Assembly (NCBI GenBank): GCA_035621215.1
Contig: CP141729.1
Location: 124,001 to 188,000, forward strand
DNA length: 64,000 nt
Direction of reading: 5' to 3'
Source of the DNA: Oscillospiraceae bacterium MB08-C2-2
Lineage (GTDB): Bacteria > Bacillota > Clostridia > Oscillospirales > Ruminococcaceae
In this document: piece after piece, positions 9,301 to 18,199 of the stretch
Numbering within the stretch: position 1 is the stretch's first letter
How the letters are laid out: every line of letters starts with the position of its first letter
Notes under the pieces: generated by a model
Databases searched by the model: none
Seen by the model: the letters and a program-made list of their open reading frames with translations, nothing else
Told to the model about the DNA's origin: nothing
Made by a program: the position numbers and the translations under genes

Positions 9301-10569
9301 ATGGAGCACAGCGATGTTATGCAGAGCATTTTAAGCAATTCGTGGCGCAGAAGTGTGCCCGGGCTCTCAAGGATTACCCAGCTGCTTGAGCGAATGGGTA
9401 ACCCACATAAAAAGCTGAAATTTGTGCATATAGCAGGAACCAACGGCAAGGGCTCAGTATCCGCTATGCTGGAAAGTGTGCTGCGGGAGGCCGGGTATAA
9501 AACAGGCTTGTTTACTTCGCCTTTTATTCATCACTTTGGGGAGAGAATGCAGGTAGAGGGGATTCCCATCTCTCATGAGCAGGTGGAAGAGCTGGCTAGC
9601 TGGATGACCGGGCTTGCGCAGGATATGGAAGATCCGCCCACTGAATTTGAAGTCATCACCGCTATGGCTATGGCATATTTTCAGAGAAGCGGCTGCGATA
9701 TTGTGGTTCTGGAGGTTGGCATGGGCGGCAGGCTGGATGCCACCAATGTGATTGACCGGCCCGAGGCCGCTGTGATTACCACAATCGGTTTGGATCATAC
9801 CACCGAGCTGGGGGATACGCTGGAAAAAATCGCAGGAGAAAAAGCGGGAATTATCAAGGCTGGCTGTCCGGTGGTGCTGTATCCCCAGCAGGCTGAGGTG
9901 GAGGCGGTTTTTCAGGCAGTTTGCAGGGAAAGAAGCGCTGCTCTGCACAAAGTATCCGCTACAGAAATATTGCCTGCAAACTTTGATCTGAACGGACAAA
10001 CCTTTGATTACGGCAGCCAGCATGGGCTTAAAATATCCCTTCTTGGGCAGCATCAGCTGAAAAACGCCGCCACAGTGGCGGAGACTGTTTCGGTTTTAGC
10101 CGCTGGGGGTTGGAAAATTCCTGAGACAGCTCTGTATGGGGGCCTTGAAAAAGCACGCTGGCCCGGGCGATTTGATGTGCTCCGCCGAAGCCCCGTAGTG
10201 GTTGTGGATGGCGGGCATAACCCACAGGGAGCCCAGACCGTGGCGGAAAACTGCCGCCTTTATTTCCCTGGGAAAAAGCTTCTGTTTGTGGTGGGGGTGC
10301 TGGCTGATAAAGACTCTTATGGGATATTCAGCCCGATTTTCCCGCTTGCCGATAAAATATTCACTGTATCCCCCAATATTCCCCGAGCACTTCCGGCGGA
10401 TCAGCTTCGGGATCGCTTGAGCCAGTATCATCCCCATGTGACCGCATGCGGGAGCATCAGGGAGGGGCTTGAGGCGGCCCTCAGAGAGGCGCAGGAAGAC
10501 GATGTGATTTGTGCTTTGGGTTCCCTTTATATGGTGGGGGATATCCGCCGTTATTTTAACCTAGCTTAA
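9301..10569 (+). CDS. folC: Folylpolyglutamate synthase / dihydrofolate synthase
   Basis: 422 residues. A Mur-ligase-like ATPase that adds glutamate to folates (and to dihydropteroate), retaining them in the cell. The family signature is clear: P-loop HIAGTNGKGSVSAML, GLFTSPFIHHFGERM, VLEVGMGGRLDATNV, TTIGLDHTTELGDTLEKIAGEKAGIIK, and the C-terminal domain with VVDGGHNPQGA. I chose the ATG at 9301: it gives the usual N-terminus with PGLSRITQLLERMGNP about 20 residues in, and it lies downstream of the promoter at 9220-9248. The ribosome site is weak (GAAGAAG). The folate transporter gene folT follows, separated by a THF riboswitch. Confidence 0.92.
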   Translation: MEHSDVMQSILSNSWRRSVPGLSRITQLLERMGNPHKKLKFVHIAGTNGKGSVSAMLESVLREAGYKTGLFTSPFIHHFGERMQVEGIPISHEQVEELASWMTGLAQDMEDPPTEFEVITAMAMAYFQRSGCDIVVLEVGMGGRLDATNVIDRPEAAVITTIGLDHTTELGDTLEKIAGEKAGIIKAGCPVVLYPQQAEVEAVFQAVCRERSAALHKVSATEILPANFDLNGQTFDYGSQHGLKISLLGQHQLKNAATVAETVSVLAAGGWKIPETALYGGLEKARWPGRFDVLRRSPVVVVDGGHNPQGAQTVAENCRLYFPGKKLLFVVGVLADKDSYGIFSPIFPLADKIFTVSPNIPRALPADQLRDRLSQYHPHVTACGSIREGLEAALREAQEDDVICALGSLYMVGDIRRYFNLA

Positions 10570-10618
10570 CAGGCTTTGGCCGACAGAGAAAGTGGCCGGT
10601 GCCTTTAAGAAAATATGA

Positions 10619-10714
10619 TGTCAGAGTAGGAAACACGCGTTAAGTGCCGATGGATGGGAGGTCGCCATCGGACGAAGGGTCTTGGCCCGCGGTGTGTTTT
10701 CGCATCCGCTGCCA
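10619..10714 (+). promoter_or_regulatory. THF (tetrahydrofolate) riboswitch
   Basis: The stretch carries the conserved blocks of the folT-type THF riboswitch: ACGCGTTAAGTG, a GCCGATGG/CCATCGG stem enclosing GATGGGAGGTCG, ACGAAGGG, CCCGCGGTG and CGCATCCGC. The P1 stem pairs TGTCAG (10619-10624) with CTGCCA (10709-10714), with one mismatch. CCACA (10712-10716) can alternatively pair with TGTGG (10734-10738), a possible switching helix. It precedes folT by about 50 bases and should lower folT expression when reduced folate is plentiful. Confidence 0.9.
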
Positions 10715-10762
10715 CAAAGAGAGAGCTTCTTAATGTGGCGTAACATGTTAGGAGGTCTTTTT

Positions 10763-11293
10763 ATGCCGAAATTCAGTATCAAAGCCATGGTTCAGATCGG
10801 GTTTCTCATCGGGTTGGAGATCATTCTTTCCCGATTTGCTTCCATTGCCACCCCGCTTGTGAAAATCGGGTTTGCCTTTTTGCCCATTGCGATTGTAGCC
10901 ATGCTCCACGGCCCCTTTTATGGCGGCCTTGCCGCTGCTATGGGGGATTTTCTGGGGGCTATCCTTTTCCCTATTGGGGCCTATTTCCCCGGCTTTACCC
11001 TGACAGCCTTTCTCACTGGGATGGTTTATGGAACGGCTCTTTACAAGCGTCCCAAAAGCTGGCTTCGGGTGAGCTGTACGATTTTGTTCATTACACTGGT
11101 GCTCCATTTAGGGCTCAACACTGTATGGCTGTGGATGATTACCGGCAAGGGTTATCTTGCTATCTTGCCCACCCGGCTGATGCAGGCTGCCATTATGCTG
11201 CCGATTCAAACCGCTGGGGTATATTTTGCCGGGCAGAAATTCTGCTCGCCCGGCCCTTTCTCCAAAATGCTGGGCATTAAGCTGCCCGAGTAA
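10763..11293 (+). CDS. folT: Folate ECF transporter S component FolT
   Basis: 176 residues, almost entirely hydrophobic with about five or six membrane helices, matching the size and pattern of FolT, the folate-binding subunit of energy-coupling-factor transporters. The N-terminus KFSIKAMVQIGFLIGLEIILSRF and the motif PIAIVAMLHGPFYGGLAAAMGDFLGAILFP (in two blocks) are family-like. The ATG at 10763 has GGAGG 7 bases upstream; an earlier in-frame start at 10682 lies inside the riboswitch. The shared EcfA/A'/T module is not in this window. The upstream THF riboswitch and neighbouring folC support a role in folate salvage. Confidence 0.9.
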   Translation: MPKFSIKAMVQIGFLIGLEIILSRFASIATPLVKIGFAFLPIAIVAMLHGPFYGGLAAAMGDFLGAILFPIGAYFPGFTLTAFLTGMVYGTALYKRPKSWLRVSCTILFITLVLHLGLNTVWLWMITGKGYLAILPTRLMQAAIMLPIQTAGVYFAGQKFCSPGPFSKMLGIKLPE

Positions 11294-11341
11294 TTAAGCC
11301 TTACGCCTTCTCCCAAGGCACAGTTTCTTTAACAGTATATA

Positions 11342-11389
11342 AAAAAGCACCCTGCTACCGAATTGTCGTTCGGTAGCAGGGTGCTTTTT
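11342..11389 (+). terminator. Strong terminator after folT
   Basis: AAAAAGCACCCTGCTACCGAA pairs perfectly with its complement around a short loop and ends in TTTTT. It works on the plus strand and, by symmetry of its A and T tails, could also work on the minus strand. Confidence 0.9.
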
Positions 11390-11447
11390 CTGGTGGGGAG
11401 GGAAGGTCGTTTTACATTGCAGCCTGTAGACAGAAGTCTACAGCATC

Positions 11448-11481
11448 AAATCCCCCTGTACCCAGAGGCACAGGGGGATTT
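11448..11481 (-). terminator. Terminator-like hairpin after the purine permease gene
   Basis: Arms AAATCCCCCTGT / ACAGGGGGATTT with a 10-base loop, 27 bases past the permease stop. The minus-strand T tail is short. A smaller hairpin TGTAGAC/GTCTACA (11425-11442) lies just beyond. Confidence 0.65.
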
Positions 11482-11507
11482 TTGAAACAATAAAGAATGA
11501 AACGAGA

Positions 11508-12926
11508 TTAGATGAAACACAGAAGAATGAAGTTCAGAATGAAGAGCAGGGTAGAAACTAAAAGAATGGGGTGAACGGTTTTGAGCTGGCCCTTGCAGAG
11601 CTTTACGATGCAGTAGAAGATAAAGCCAGCGGCAATACCATAAGAAATGCTGTAGCACAGAGCCATGAAGATACCGGCAAAGAAGGCGGGAATGGCTTCC
11701 TCAAGATCTTCCCACTCAATTTCCCGGAAGGAACTGAGCATCATGATACCAACTGCAATCAGCGCAGGAGCGGTGGCGGCAGCGGGCACAATACCGGCAA
11801 CAGGGGCCAGGAAAATAGAAGCGATGAACAGCAGTGCGGTGACAACGCTGGTCAGACCGGTGCGGCCGCCTGCGCCGATACCGGCTGCGCTTTCCACAAA
11901 GGTAGTGGTGTTGGAAGTACCAAACAATGCACCTACAGAGGTGGCAACGGAATCAGCAAAGAGAGCCTTATCCATTTTGGATTTGAATCCGGTGCTGGTG
12001 GCCATAGCAGCTTCGTCTTCAGCGCTGAAAATACCGCTTTTGCGGCCGGTGCCAATGAAGGTTCCAATGGTATCAAAAGTATCGGAAAGGCTGAATGCAA
12101 AAATAGTCATGAGCACCAATGGGATTTTAACAGGATCAGCAAAGAGAGAACCCATACCGTTGGGGCCGAAGGCTGCACCAAAAGTCACGCCAAGATCGGC
12201 AAAAGCATTACCAATGCCGGCAGTGGCGCTCAGGGTGGAAAGATCCACAACGCCCATGGGAATACCGATCACAGTGGTTGCCAGAATGCTGATCAGGATA
12301 GCGCCTTTGACTTTCATAATCAGCAGAACCATGATCATGATCAGTCCGATCAGTGCCAGAAGCACAGGGGCAGTATTCAAAGTGACCAGACCGGGCACAA
12401 TGCTGGAATCCGCAATAACGGTGCCACCATCCAGAACAATGTTTTTGCCGGGGTCAGAGGTGAACTGCAGCAGGCCGGCGTTTTTAATGCCTATGTAAGC
12501 GATGAAAATACCAATACCGCCGCCAATGGCATGCTGTAAGCTGAGCGGAATGGACTTAATAATGGATTTGCGGATTTTGGTGACCGTAATCAAAACGTTG
12601 ACTACACCGCAGAGGAAAACCATAGCCAAAGCCTGTTCCCAGCTAAAGCCCAGCCCAAAGCAGACTGTATAGGTAAAGAAGGCGTTGAGCCCCATACCGG
12701 GTGCCTGTGCATACGGGACATTGGCGAAAAGGCCCATGATTAAGGTGCCAACGGCGGAAGCGATAATGGTGGCTAAAAATACGCCACCCCAGGGCATACC
12801 GGTCTGGGAGAGCATAGCCGGGTTAACAAAGATGATATAAGACATTGCGAAAAAGGTAGTAAAACCGGCCATAACCTCTGTCGAGACATTTGTTCCGTTT
12901 TCCTTGAGCTTAAAGAACCTTTCCAT
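11508..12926 (-). CDS. pbuG: NCS2-family purine permease (guanine/hypoxanthine type)
   Basis: 472 residues with about 12-14 membrane helices, of the AzgA/PbuG/PbuO branch of the NCS2 family: N-terminus MERFFKLKENGTNVSTEVMAG, AMSYIIFVNPAMLSQTGMP, NVPYAQAPGMGLNAFFTYTV, FSLSDTFDTIGTFIGTG and a GTSNTTTFVESAAGIGAGGR block. It imports purine bases by proton symport. The start ATG has AAGGGG upstream. The 5' leader carries a guanine-type riboswitch and an intrinsic terminator, so uptake should be shut off when guanine or hypoxanthine is abundant. That leader supports the guanine/hypoxanthine assignment over adenine. Confidence 0.92.
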   Translation of the reverse strand: MERFFKLKENGTNVSTEVMAGFTTFFAMSYIIFVNPAMLSQTGMPWGGVFLATIIASAVGTLIMGLFANVPYAQAPGMGLNAFFTYTVCFGLGFSWEQALAMVFLCGVVNVLITVTKIRKSIIKSIPLSLQHAIGGGIGIFIAYIGIKNAGLLQFTSDPGKNIVLDGGTVIADSSIVPGLVTLNTAPVLLALIGLIMIMVLLIMKVKGAILISILATTVIGIPMGVVDLSTLSATAGIGNAFADLGVTFGAAFGPNGMGSLFADPVKIPLVLMTIFAFSLSDTFDTIGTFIGTGRKSGIFSAEDEAAMATSTGFKSKMDKALFADSVATSVGALFGTSNTTTFVESAAGIGAGGRTGLTSVVTALLFIASIFLAPVAGIVPAAATAPALIAVGIMMLSSFREIEWEDLEEAIPAFFAGIFMALCYSISYGIAAGFIFYCIVKLCKGQLKTVHPILLVSTLLFILNFILLCFI

Positions 12927-12981
12927 TGATGAATCCCCTTCTGAATGATATTTACGGGCGGATGATTCAGGGAAAAGAAAA

Positions 12982-13008
12982 ACGACAATCGTTTCTACCG
13001 ATTGCCGT
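12982..13008 (-). terminator. Intrinsic terminator in the riboswitch leader
   Basis: On the minus strand ACGGCAATCG pairs with CGATTGTCGT (10 pairs, one G-U) around a 7-base loop, followed by TTTTCTTTT. It lies between the guanine aptamer and the permease start, as expected for transcription control. Its 5' arm and loop contain GGTAGAAAC, complementary to aptamer joining strand GTTTCTACC. Confidence 0.8.
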
Positions 13009-13120
13009 AAAAGAAAAACAAAAGAAGCACACCATATTATATGTGTTTACCGGGCCAAAACAAAAGCCCTCCCCAGCCCAAAACAGCCGGAAAGCAAAAA
13101 CAAAAAATATGGTGAAAATA

Positions 13121-13190
13121 CTCCAATAGTCAAACAATTACGGTTGTTTGGTAGAAACTTCGGGTCCAATTCCCCAAATTATATCGGATC
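13121..13190 (-). promoter_or_regulatory. Guanine riboswitch aptamer
   Basis: The minus strand reads the purine-aptamer blocks in order: ATATAAT, P2 with loop GAATTGG, GAAGTTTCTACC (J2/3), P3 with loop ACCGTAAT, then TTTGACTATTGG. The GAC before TATT marks the specificity base as C74, which is the guanine/hypoxanthine type. P1 forms between CCGAT and ATTGG. The L2 and L3 loops differ from the common form in a way that may be compensatory. Confidence 0.88.
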
Positions 13191-13284
13191 TATTCACATT
13201 ACATTCATATTTTACACTGTTTTCTCCCACCGGTCAAGGGGAGAATGCCTTTTATGATATATATTTTTTCTGAAAAAAGAAAAA

Positions 13285-13312
13285 CGGCCGCATTCACCAA
13301 AGTGAGCGGCCG
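13285..13312 (-). terminator. Terminator of the V-type ATPase operon
   Basis: CGGCCGC / GCGGCCG arms with inner TCAC/GTGA pairing. On the minus strand it is followed by TTTTTC and more T, 11 bases after the last operon gene. Confidence 0.88.
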
Positions 13313-13323
13313 CTGAACAGATG

Positions 13324-13947
13324 CTAATCTTTTTTATTTTTAACCCTTTTAATCACTTTAAGCCGTGAGAATTCCTCTCGATCTTTTTCCTCCAGCGCAT
13401 CCGAAATAAACTTTGCAGTAAATTCCAAGCGGGGGATAATGATGTTTTCCAGCGCATTGGCACGGCTTTGGGTCTTTTTAATGGCAACCGCAAGCCGGTA
13501 AACACAGTTTTCAATTTCTGCAAGAGTAGCGCACAAGCGCTTAACCTCGTGGAAAGAAACAAAAGCCTGATCAAAAGCAGCGTTGGAGCTTCCAAAATCA
13601 TACCACATTTGTGGCTGATCGGCGCATTTAAGATGAATGGCAGGCAGCTCCACACCCATGACCGAGCGGTAGGTGATGGAAAGGCCTTCCTCTATGGGGA
13701 CTGTTTCAGCCAATGAATCGCTTTGACCCAGCGTAATATTGGCCCGCTGGAGAGATTGATAAGCTTTTTGAAAAATATCGTCAATGGATTCCCGAAGGGA
13801 ATTGGCTTTATCAATCAGCCCCATCATTTCACGGATGAGGATGTTGCGCTTGCGATCCATCAGCTCATAGCCCATGCGGGCCAGGCTCAAAGACTTTTTG
13901 GTGGATAGCAGGTTCCCCTTGGTGGGAAATATATTGGATGTATCCAT
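13324..13947 (-). CDS. ntpD: V-type ATPase subunit D (central stalk)
   Basis: 207 residues, a long coiled-coil rotor shaft. The N-terminus IFPTKGNLLSTKKSLSLARMGYELMDRKRNILIREM is the family signature, and a second helix at the C-terminus (KKTQSRANALENIIIPRL) pairs with it. In the complex it turns inside the A3B3 head with subunit F and links it to the membrane ring. The start at 13947 is chosen because AAGGAG lies 11 bases upstream; 12 extra unlike residues would come from a longer reading. It is the last gene of the operon. Confidence 0.93.
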   Translation of the reverse strand: MDTSNIFPTKGNLLSTKKSLSLARMGYELMDRKRNILIREMMGLIDKANSLRESIDDIFQKAYQSLQRANITLGQSDSLAETVPIEEGLSITYRSVMGVELPAIHLKCADQPQMWYDFGSSNAAFDQAFVSFHEVKRLCATLAEIENCVYRLAVAIKKTQSRANALENIIIPRLEFTAKFISDALEEKDREEFSRLKVIKRVKNKKD

Positions 13948-13994
13948 GTCGCAAGGCGCTCCTTTTTTTACTGGTTTAAGCAACAGTATATAGA

Positions 13995-15377
13995 CTACTG
14001 TGCCTTTTTAGGCAGATACCGCTCCAGAATCTGGGGGCTTACCCGATCCAGCTCGGAGGGCGACAGTGCAGAGAGAATTTCCCAGCCAAGGCTTAATGTC
14101 TGCTCAATGGTGCGGTCATCGTTGGCACCCTGAGTGATGAATTTTTCTTCAAACAGTCTGCCGAAGCTGAGATATTGCTTATCCACAGGGGAAAGCTCCT
14201 CCTCACCGATAACCGAGGCAAGAGAGCGCACTTCCTGCACCTTGGCGTAGCTGGCAAAAAGCTGATTGGCAAGATCGGCGTGATCCTCCCGGGTATAATC
14301 CTTGCCGATGCTGTCCTTCATCAGACGGGAAAGGGAGGGAAGCACTGAAATCGGCGGATACACTCCCGTTTGATCCAGCTGGCGGCTGAGCACAATCTGG
14401 CCTTCGGTAATATAACCGGTCAGGTCAGGCACCGGGTGGGTGATATCATCGTTGGGCATGGTCAGGATGGGAATCTGGGTGACCGAGCCGGGGCGACCCT
14501 CCACAATACCGGCCCGCTCGTAGATAGAGGCAAGATCGGAATAGAGGTAACCGGGATAGCCTTTGCGTCCGGGAATTTCTCCCTTAGAGGAAGAAAATTC
14601 ACGCAAAGCCTCAGCATAGGAGGTCATATCGGTGAGGATAACCAGAATGTGCATGCCTTTTTCAAAGGCCAGATATTCGGCGGCAGTCAGAGCACATTTG
14701 GGGGTGAGAATACGCTCGATAATGGGGTCATTGGAAAGATTCAGGAACATGACCACGTTTTTGAGCACACCAGACTGCTCAAAGCTGGATTTGAAATAAT
14801 CGGCCACGTCGTTTTTAACACCCATAGCGGCAAACACAACACCAAACTCCACGCCCTTTTCCTGCGCAACCTTGGCTTGCCGCACAATCTGGACAGCCAG
14901 CTTGTTGTGCTGCATACCGGAGCCGGAGAAAATGGGCAGCTTCTGCCCCCGGATTAGGGTCATCAGGCAATCGATGGAGGAAATACCGGTGTTGATATAG
15001 CTGTGGGGATATTGTCTGGCAACCGGATTCAGGGGGCTGCCGTTGATATCACCCATTTTTTCAGGGTAGATTTCCCCAAGGCCGTCAATGGGTTTACCGG
15101 AACCACCCAGCACTCTACCCAGAAGCTCCCGGGCCAAGGGCATACGCATAGGATGCCCCAGCAGGCGGGTGCGGGGAGTTTCCAGCCCCAGCCCGCGGGT
15201 GCCTTCAAACACCTGAATAGCGGCCCGGTGGCCTTCAATTTGAACAACACGCCCTGTGCGGGTCGTGCCGTTATCTAATTTGATTTCAACCATTTCCTCA
15301 AAGGCAAGCTCCGGTACATCCTCCAGAAAAACGATGGAACCGGAAATTTCCTTGAGACCAACCAGTTGTATACTCAT
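13995..15377 (-). CDS. ntpB: V-type ATPase subunit B (non-catalytic nucleotide-binding)
   Basis: 460 residues. It shows the regulatory-subunit pattern: [24 protein letters not shown] at the N-terminus, GREL-type [47 protein letters not shown] (in blocks) and [17 protein letters not shown]. It has no Walker A motif, as expected. It alternates with subunit A in the hexameric head. Start at 15377 (ATG after AAGGAAG); the reading from 15383 would use GTG. It lies between subunits A and D. Confidence 0.94.
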   Translation of the reverse strand: MSIQLVGLKEISGSIVFLEDVPELAFEEMVEIKLDNGTTRTGRVVQIEGHRAAIQVFEGTRGLGLETPRTRLLGHPMRMPLARELLGRVLGGSGKPIDGLGEIYPEKMGDINGSPLNPVARQYPHSYINTGISSIDCLMTLIRGQKLPIFSGSGMQHNKLAVQIVRQAKVAQEKGVEFGVVFAAMGVKNDVADYFKSSFEQSGVLKNVVMFLNLSNDPIIERILTPKCALTAAEYLAFEKGMHILVILTDMTSYAEALREFSSSKGEIPGRKGYPGYLYSDLASIYERAGIVEGRPGSVTQIPILTMPNDDITHPVPDLTGYITEGQIVLSRQLDQTGVYPPISVLPSLSRLMKDSIGKDYTREDHADLANQLFASYAKVQEVRSLASVIGEEELSPVDKQYLSFGRLFEEKFITQGANDDRTIEQTLSLGWEILSALSPSELDRVSPQILERYLPKKAQ

Positions 15378-15414
15378 AGGCACACTTCCTTAGATAGAAT
15401 CGCAGTAAAGAAAA

Positions 15415-17178
15415 TCAAGCTGTAGCGGCCTTTAAGCTATCCAACTCTTTGTCAATTGCCTCAAAATAGGGGTCAAATTGCTCCGGATGGTCATTATCCA
15501 CTTCATATTTCAGGCGAATAATTTGCTCGTAAAGCCCGGTACGCAGTATATGGGAGATGGGCAGTCCGCCGGAGACAACCTCTTTGGACTTTTGATAAAG
15601 ATGAAGAATAACCTCCATCATTTTCATCTGCTTGGAAAGGGGAACATAGGTGTCGTTTTGGTGATAAGCATTCTGCTGGAGGAAGCCCACCCGGATTACC
15701 CGGGCAATTTCGATGGTCAGCTTTTGGTCATCGGGGAGAACATCCGAACCAATCAGCTTCACAATCTCCATGAGCTGGCTTTCCTGCTGGAGCAGAGTGG
15801 AAATTGCCTGCCTGCACCGCAGAAAATCAGGGCTGATGTTTTCTTTATACCACGGGGCCAGATCATCCACATATTCGCTGTAGCTGTTGTTCCAGTTGAT
15901 AGCAGGGTAGTGGCGGGCATAAGCCAGGTTTTTATCAAGGCCCCAGAAGCTGCGCACAAAGCGCTTGGTGTTTTGAGTGACCGGCTCTGAAAAATCTGCA
16001 CCCTGAGGGGAAACCGCCCCGATGATGGAGACCGAGCCCTGCTTGCCGCAAAGGGTGATCATATCGCCGGCACGCTCATAAAATTCCGAAAGACGAGAGG
16101 GCAGATAGGCGGGGAAACCTTCTTCAGCGGGCATTTCCTCCAAACGGCCGGAAATTTCACGCAGTGCCTCGGCCCAACGGGAGGTGGAATCCGCCATGAT
16201 GGCTACATGATAACCCATATCCCGGTAGTATTCGGCAAGAGTTACACCGGTATAAATAGAGGCTTCACGGGCAGCCACGGGCATGTTGGAGGTGTTGGCG
16301 ATCAGAACGGTACGGTCGGTCAAAGCTTTGCCGGTTCTAGGGTCGATCAGACCGGAAAATTCTTTCAGCACCTGTGTCATTTCGTTGCCACGCTCACCGC
16401 AGCCAATGTAGACGATGATATCCGCATCCGACCATTTGGCCAGCTGATGCTGGGTCATGGTTTTGCCGGTGCCGAAGCCACCGGGAATGGCGGCGGTTCC
16501 GCCTTTGGCGATGGGGAACAGGGTATCCACAATTCGCTGGCCTGTAATAAGAGGCCGTGTAATGGGCAGACGCTTTTGGACAGGCCGGGTGTTCTTGATG
16601 GGCCATTTCTGGCAGAGAGTCAGTTCATGCTCCTCACCCTGTTCATCCACAAGGCGCACAATGCAGTCGTGAATGCAGTAGGAACCGCTGGGAGCAGCAA
16701 AGGATACCTTTCCGCGCATAGTCGGTGGCACCAGCATACGGTGCTCAACAACCGGTGTTTCGGGGCAGGTGGCATAAATCTGACCAGCAGCCAGTTCATC
16801 CCCTATTTTAGCGGTAACAGTCACTTCCCACTTTCGGTCGGGATCCAGCAAGGGCACGTTGCTGCCCTGACCCAAAAAGGCGCCGGTTTCCTCAGCCATG
16901 GCTGTCAGGGGGCGCTGGATACCATCAAAAATTCCCGAAAGGATTCCCGGTCCAAGCAGGGCGCTCATGGGCTCACCTGAGCCTACCACCGGCTCCCCGG
17001 GGCGCAGCCCGGTGGTGTTTTCATAAACCTGAATGACTGTGGATTTGCGGCTGGTGGAAATAACCTCGCCTACCAGTCTCTTTTCTCCCACATAGACCAT
17101 TTCCATCATGGAGAAATCCATGGTATTCTGAACGGTCACAACAGGTCCGTTTATGGAATAGATTGCATTTGTATTCAT
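15415..17178 (-). CDS. ntpA: V-type ATPase subunit A (catalytic)
   Basis: 587 residues. The catalytic nucleotide-binding subunit has the Walker A sequence [17 protein letters not shown], the Walker B-like [24 protein letters not shown], the A-subunit insert and [12 protein letters not shown]. It hydrolyses or makes ATP in the A3B3 head. The ATG at 17178 has GGGAAG upstream; a GTG three codons earlier is the alternative. Length is normal for bacterial V-type A subunits. Confidence 0.95.
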   Translation of the reverse strand: MNTNAIYSINGPVVTVQNTMDFSMMEMVYVGEKRLVGEVISTSRKSTVIQVYENTTGLRPGEPVVGSGEPMSALLGPGILSGIFDGIQRPLTAMAEETGAFLGQGSNVPLLDPDRKWEVTVTAKIGDELAAGQIYATCPETPVVEHRMLVPPTMRGKVSFAAPSGSYCIHDCIVRLVDEQGEEHELTLCQKWPIKNTRPVQKRLPITRPLITGQRIVDTLFPIAKGGTAAIPGGFGTGKTMTQHQLAKWSDADIIVYIGCGERGNEMTQVLKEFSGLIDPRTGKALTDRTVLIANTSNMPVAAREASIYTGVTLAEYYRDMGYHVAIMADSTSRWAEALREISGRLEEMPAEEGFPAYLPSRLSEFYERAGDMITLCGKQGSVSIIGAVSPQGADFSEPVTQNTKRFVRSFWGLDKNLAYARHYPAINWNNSYSEYVDDLAPWYKENISPDFLRCRQAISTLLQQESQLMEIVKLIGSDVLPDDQKLTIEIARVIRVGFLQQNAYHQNDTYVPLSKQMKMMEVILHLYQKSKEVVSGGLPISHILRTGLYEQIIRLKYEVDNDHPEQFDPYFEAIDKELDSLKAATA

Positions 17179-17199
17179 CTTAAGCACTTCCCGCTTATT

Positions 17200-17802
17200 C
17201 TATATAGTCATGCCGCAGGATTGATAAAACCAAGGCAGATTCTCCTGGAATTTTGCATCCAGAGTTTCATCCAAAAGCTGTTCTGCTTTTGGAGCAAAGA
17301 GCCAAAAGCCGCCCAGCTTAATGGTTTTATCCGTTACTACGGAGCTGCCCTGACCAAGCAGCGGACGCAGCTGCTCCCACAGGGGAAGATCCTCTCCCCG
17401 CAAAGCAAGAACCAGCTCATTTGCACCCAGAACCGAAACGCTGCGGCTCAAATTTTCTTTCAGAAAATCCAGGTATTGATCCGAAGCGGCTAAAGCTGAA
17501 ATTTTAGCCCGCACATTGGCGAAAACCAAGGTTGCCAGCTCCTCCCGGTGGGAGAGAAGCTTGCGGTGGGCACTCAGCTCGTGTAAAGCAATCGTATGCA
17601 CAGCCTGCTGCTTAATTTCAAACAGCTGGGTTTGCATGGTGGAAAACATGAGGTCAATGATTTTTTCCTCCTGCTGATGGATCTCCTGATCCCGCAGCAG
17701 GTCGGCGGCTGAAATGATCTGCTGGCTCTGCTCGCTGGCCTGAGCCAGTATTGAAGAACATATCATTTCTGCGCGTTCTTCCACTCTGGCGATCGGTATC
17801 AT
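17200..17802 (-). CDS. ntpE: V-type ATPase subunit E (peripheral stalk)
   Basis: 200 residues. An N-terminal helix rich in Glu, Gln and Ala is followed by an alpha/beta C-terminal domain, as in subunit E, which with G/H forms the peripheral stalk holding the head still. Recognition rests on size, layout and operon position between F and A rather than strong motifs. AAGGAG directly abuts the first ATG, so the exact start is uncertain. Confidence 0.8.
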   Translation of the reverse strand: MIPIARVEERAEMICSSILAQASEQSQQIISAADLLRDQEIHQQEEKIIDLMFSTMQTQLFEIKQQAVHTIALHELSAHRKLLSHREELATLVFANVRAKISALAASDQYLDFLKENLSRSVSVLGANELVLALRGEDLPLWEQLRPLLGQGSSVVTDKTIKLGGFWLFAPKAEQLLDETLDAKFQENLPWFYQSCGMTI

Positions 17803-17874
17803 CTCCTTATACTAGATACTAACCGAGCTTCAAAGGAAGCTTAACGGCATACCGCTTGTGCGGCAGCCTGTTTT

Positions 17875-18183
17875 TTAGATTTTTATTCCGACGGCCTCAG
17901 CCACATATTTGGTAATAGAATCGGCAATGGCACCGTCACCATGGCGGTCGGCAACCTCCACAATCAGCGGGCGGGAGGTGCTCAACTTGATCTTATAAAT
18001 CTCGGCCCTGCACAGGCTCATCAGCTTGGCAGTGATCAAAATAACGGCCACGGTATTATCCCGCCGGGCAGCGGCCAAGGCATCCAGCGTTTCTTCGGCG
18101 GTGTGAACCATAACGCCGTCAATGCCGGCCATACGCATACCAATCAATGTATCTGTGTTGTCACTGATTAAAAAGAATTTCAT
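17875..18183 (-). CDS. ntpF: V-type ATPase subunit F
   Basis: 102 residues with the F-subunit fold: MKFFLISDNTDTLIGMRMAGIDGV at the start and VAVILITAKLMSL in the middle. It binds subunit D at the central stalk and helps turn rotation into torque. GGGGG lies 7 bases before the ATG, and the K gene ends 16 bases upstream. Confidence 0.88.
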   Translation of the reverse strand: MKFFLISDNTDTLIGMRMAGIDGVMVHTAEETLDALAAARRDNTVAVILITAKLMSLCRAEIYKIKLSTSRPLIVEVADRHGDGAIADSITKYVAEAVGIKI

Positions 18184-18199
18184 GGGGCATCCCCCTAGC

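Noticed and set aside
9063-9389. 108-residue plus-strand frame before folC
   Set aside because: No ribosome site, no family resemblance, and it spans the folC promoter and start.
11571-12539. 322-residue plus-strand frame opposite the purine permease
   Set aside because: Composition (Asn, Gly, His, Gln rich) is the shadow of a hydrophobic gene on the other strand.
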